Below are positions 63,974-64,000 of a stretch of 64,000 bases of DNA, in pieces; the stretch's first letter is position 1, and each line of letters starts with the position of its first letter. The DNA lies in NCBI RefSeq assembly GCF_900108365.1, contig NZ_FNWQ01000009.1:31410-95409 (forward strand), given 5' to 3'. This DNA is from Chryseobacterium culicis (GTDB lineage: Bacteria; Bacteroidota; Bacteroidia; Flavobacteriales; Weeksellaceae). Below the pieces are notes generated by a model. It was not told the origin of the DNA and did not search any database. It worked only from the letters and a program-made list of their open reading frames with translations. Both the position numbers and the translations under genes were made by a program.

Positions 63974-64000
63974 ATGACAACACAACAAAAGATCATCAAA
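63974..64000 (+). CDS. Start of an IS481-family transposase (cut by window edge)
   Basis: Only nine codons are present, MTTQQKIIK. In Bacteroidota this sequence begins the IS481-type transposases with an N-terminal helix-turn-helix, as I remember them. The preceding inverted repeat supports an IS end. The call rests on very few residues. Confidence 0.5.

Noticed and set aside
1..64000. CRISPR array or rRNA genes
   Set aside because: No regularly spaced repeat-spacer series and no rRNA-like segment seen; only one tRNA.
7921..64000. Right attachment site in the window
   Set aside because: I could not find a second copy of the tRNA-Ser 3' end by eye; an exact search would settle it.

Overview
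The window comes from a Bacteroidota genome, most likely a flavobacterium of the Chryseobacterium/Elizabethkingia type. The evidence is AT-rich DNA, promoters of the TTTG-N19-TAnnTTTG form (a perfect one precedes the tRNA), weak Shine-Dalgarno sites, DUF2911 and TonB-receptor proteins, an IntDOT-like integrase and a Bacteroidetes Tra conjugation operon. The assignment rests on recognised protein families, not on a database search.

Bases 1-7920 look like chromosomal core: a cut-off lipoprotein, a protease-like protein with a premature stop, ogt, a DUF2911 protein, GNAT and cupin genes, a dienelactone hydrolase, an HsdR-N-like protein, holA, trxB, a beheaded HTH gene, a small conserved protein and tRNA-Ser(UGA). 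A tyrosine recombinase follows the tRNA directly, so an integrative conjugative element (ICE) probably begins at the tRNA 3' end. I see no second tRNA end, so the right boundary lies outside the window.

Bases 8-11.5 kb are the integrase end of the element: a large dyad before int, two small regulator-like genes, and a decayed second copy of the ssb/DUF932 region fused to an IS3-family transposase remnant.

Bases 11.6-47.9 kb are a metabolic cargo. An AraC-type regulator sits beside a NifS-like cysteine desulfurase. A ten-gene minus-strand operon makes and matures molybdenum cofactor (xdhC, moaA, mocA, moeA, tauE-like, SUOX-like, moaD, moeB-rhodanese, moaE, moaCB). Opposite it, six genes encode two molybdenum hydroxylases, one of isoquinoline-oxidoreductase type with a dihaem cytochrome and one of PaoABC/YagTSR type. 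Next come three aldo-keto reductases, two zinc alcohol dehydrogenases, an SDR, a flavodoxin, NTF2-like proteins, three MFS exporters, a CPA1 antiporter, a cupin-CMD fusion and a TonB receptor. Five promoters in this cargo carry the same operator: two GTAAT boxes exactly 21 bp apart, placed at a nearly fixed distance from the -7 box. The likely picture is one AraC regulator controlling an island that oxidises, reduces and exports reactive carbonyl or aromatic compounds.

Bases 48.4-60.0 kb are the conjugation end: ssb, DUF932 and RadC/JAB genes on the plus strand, then traQ-O-N-M-L-K-J-I-G-F-E on the minus strand. Bases 60.2-63.8 kb hold two overlapping genes, a sacsin-like GHKL ATPase and a Schlafen/AlbA protein with a C-terminal HEPN-like motif. 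I judge these a candidate undescribed two-gene defence system. The window ends in the first codons of what looks like an IS481-family transposase.
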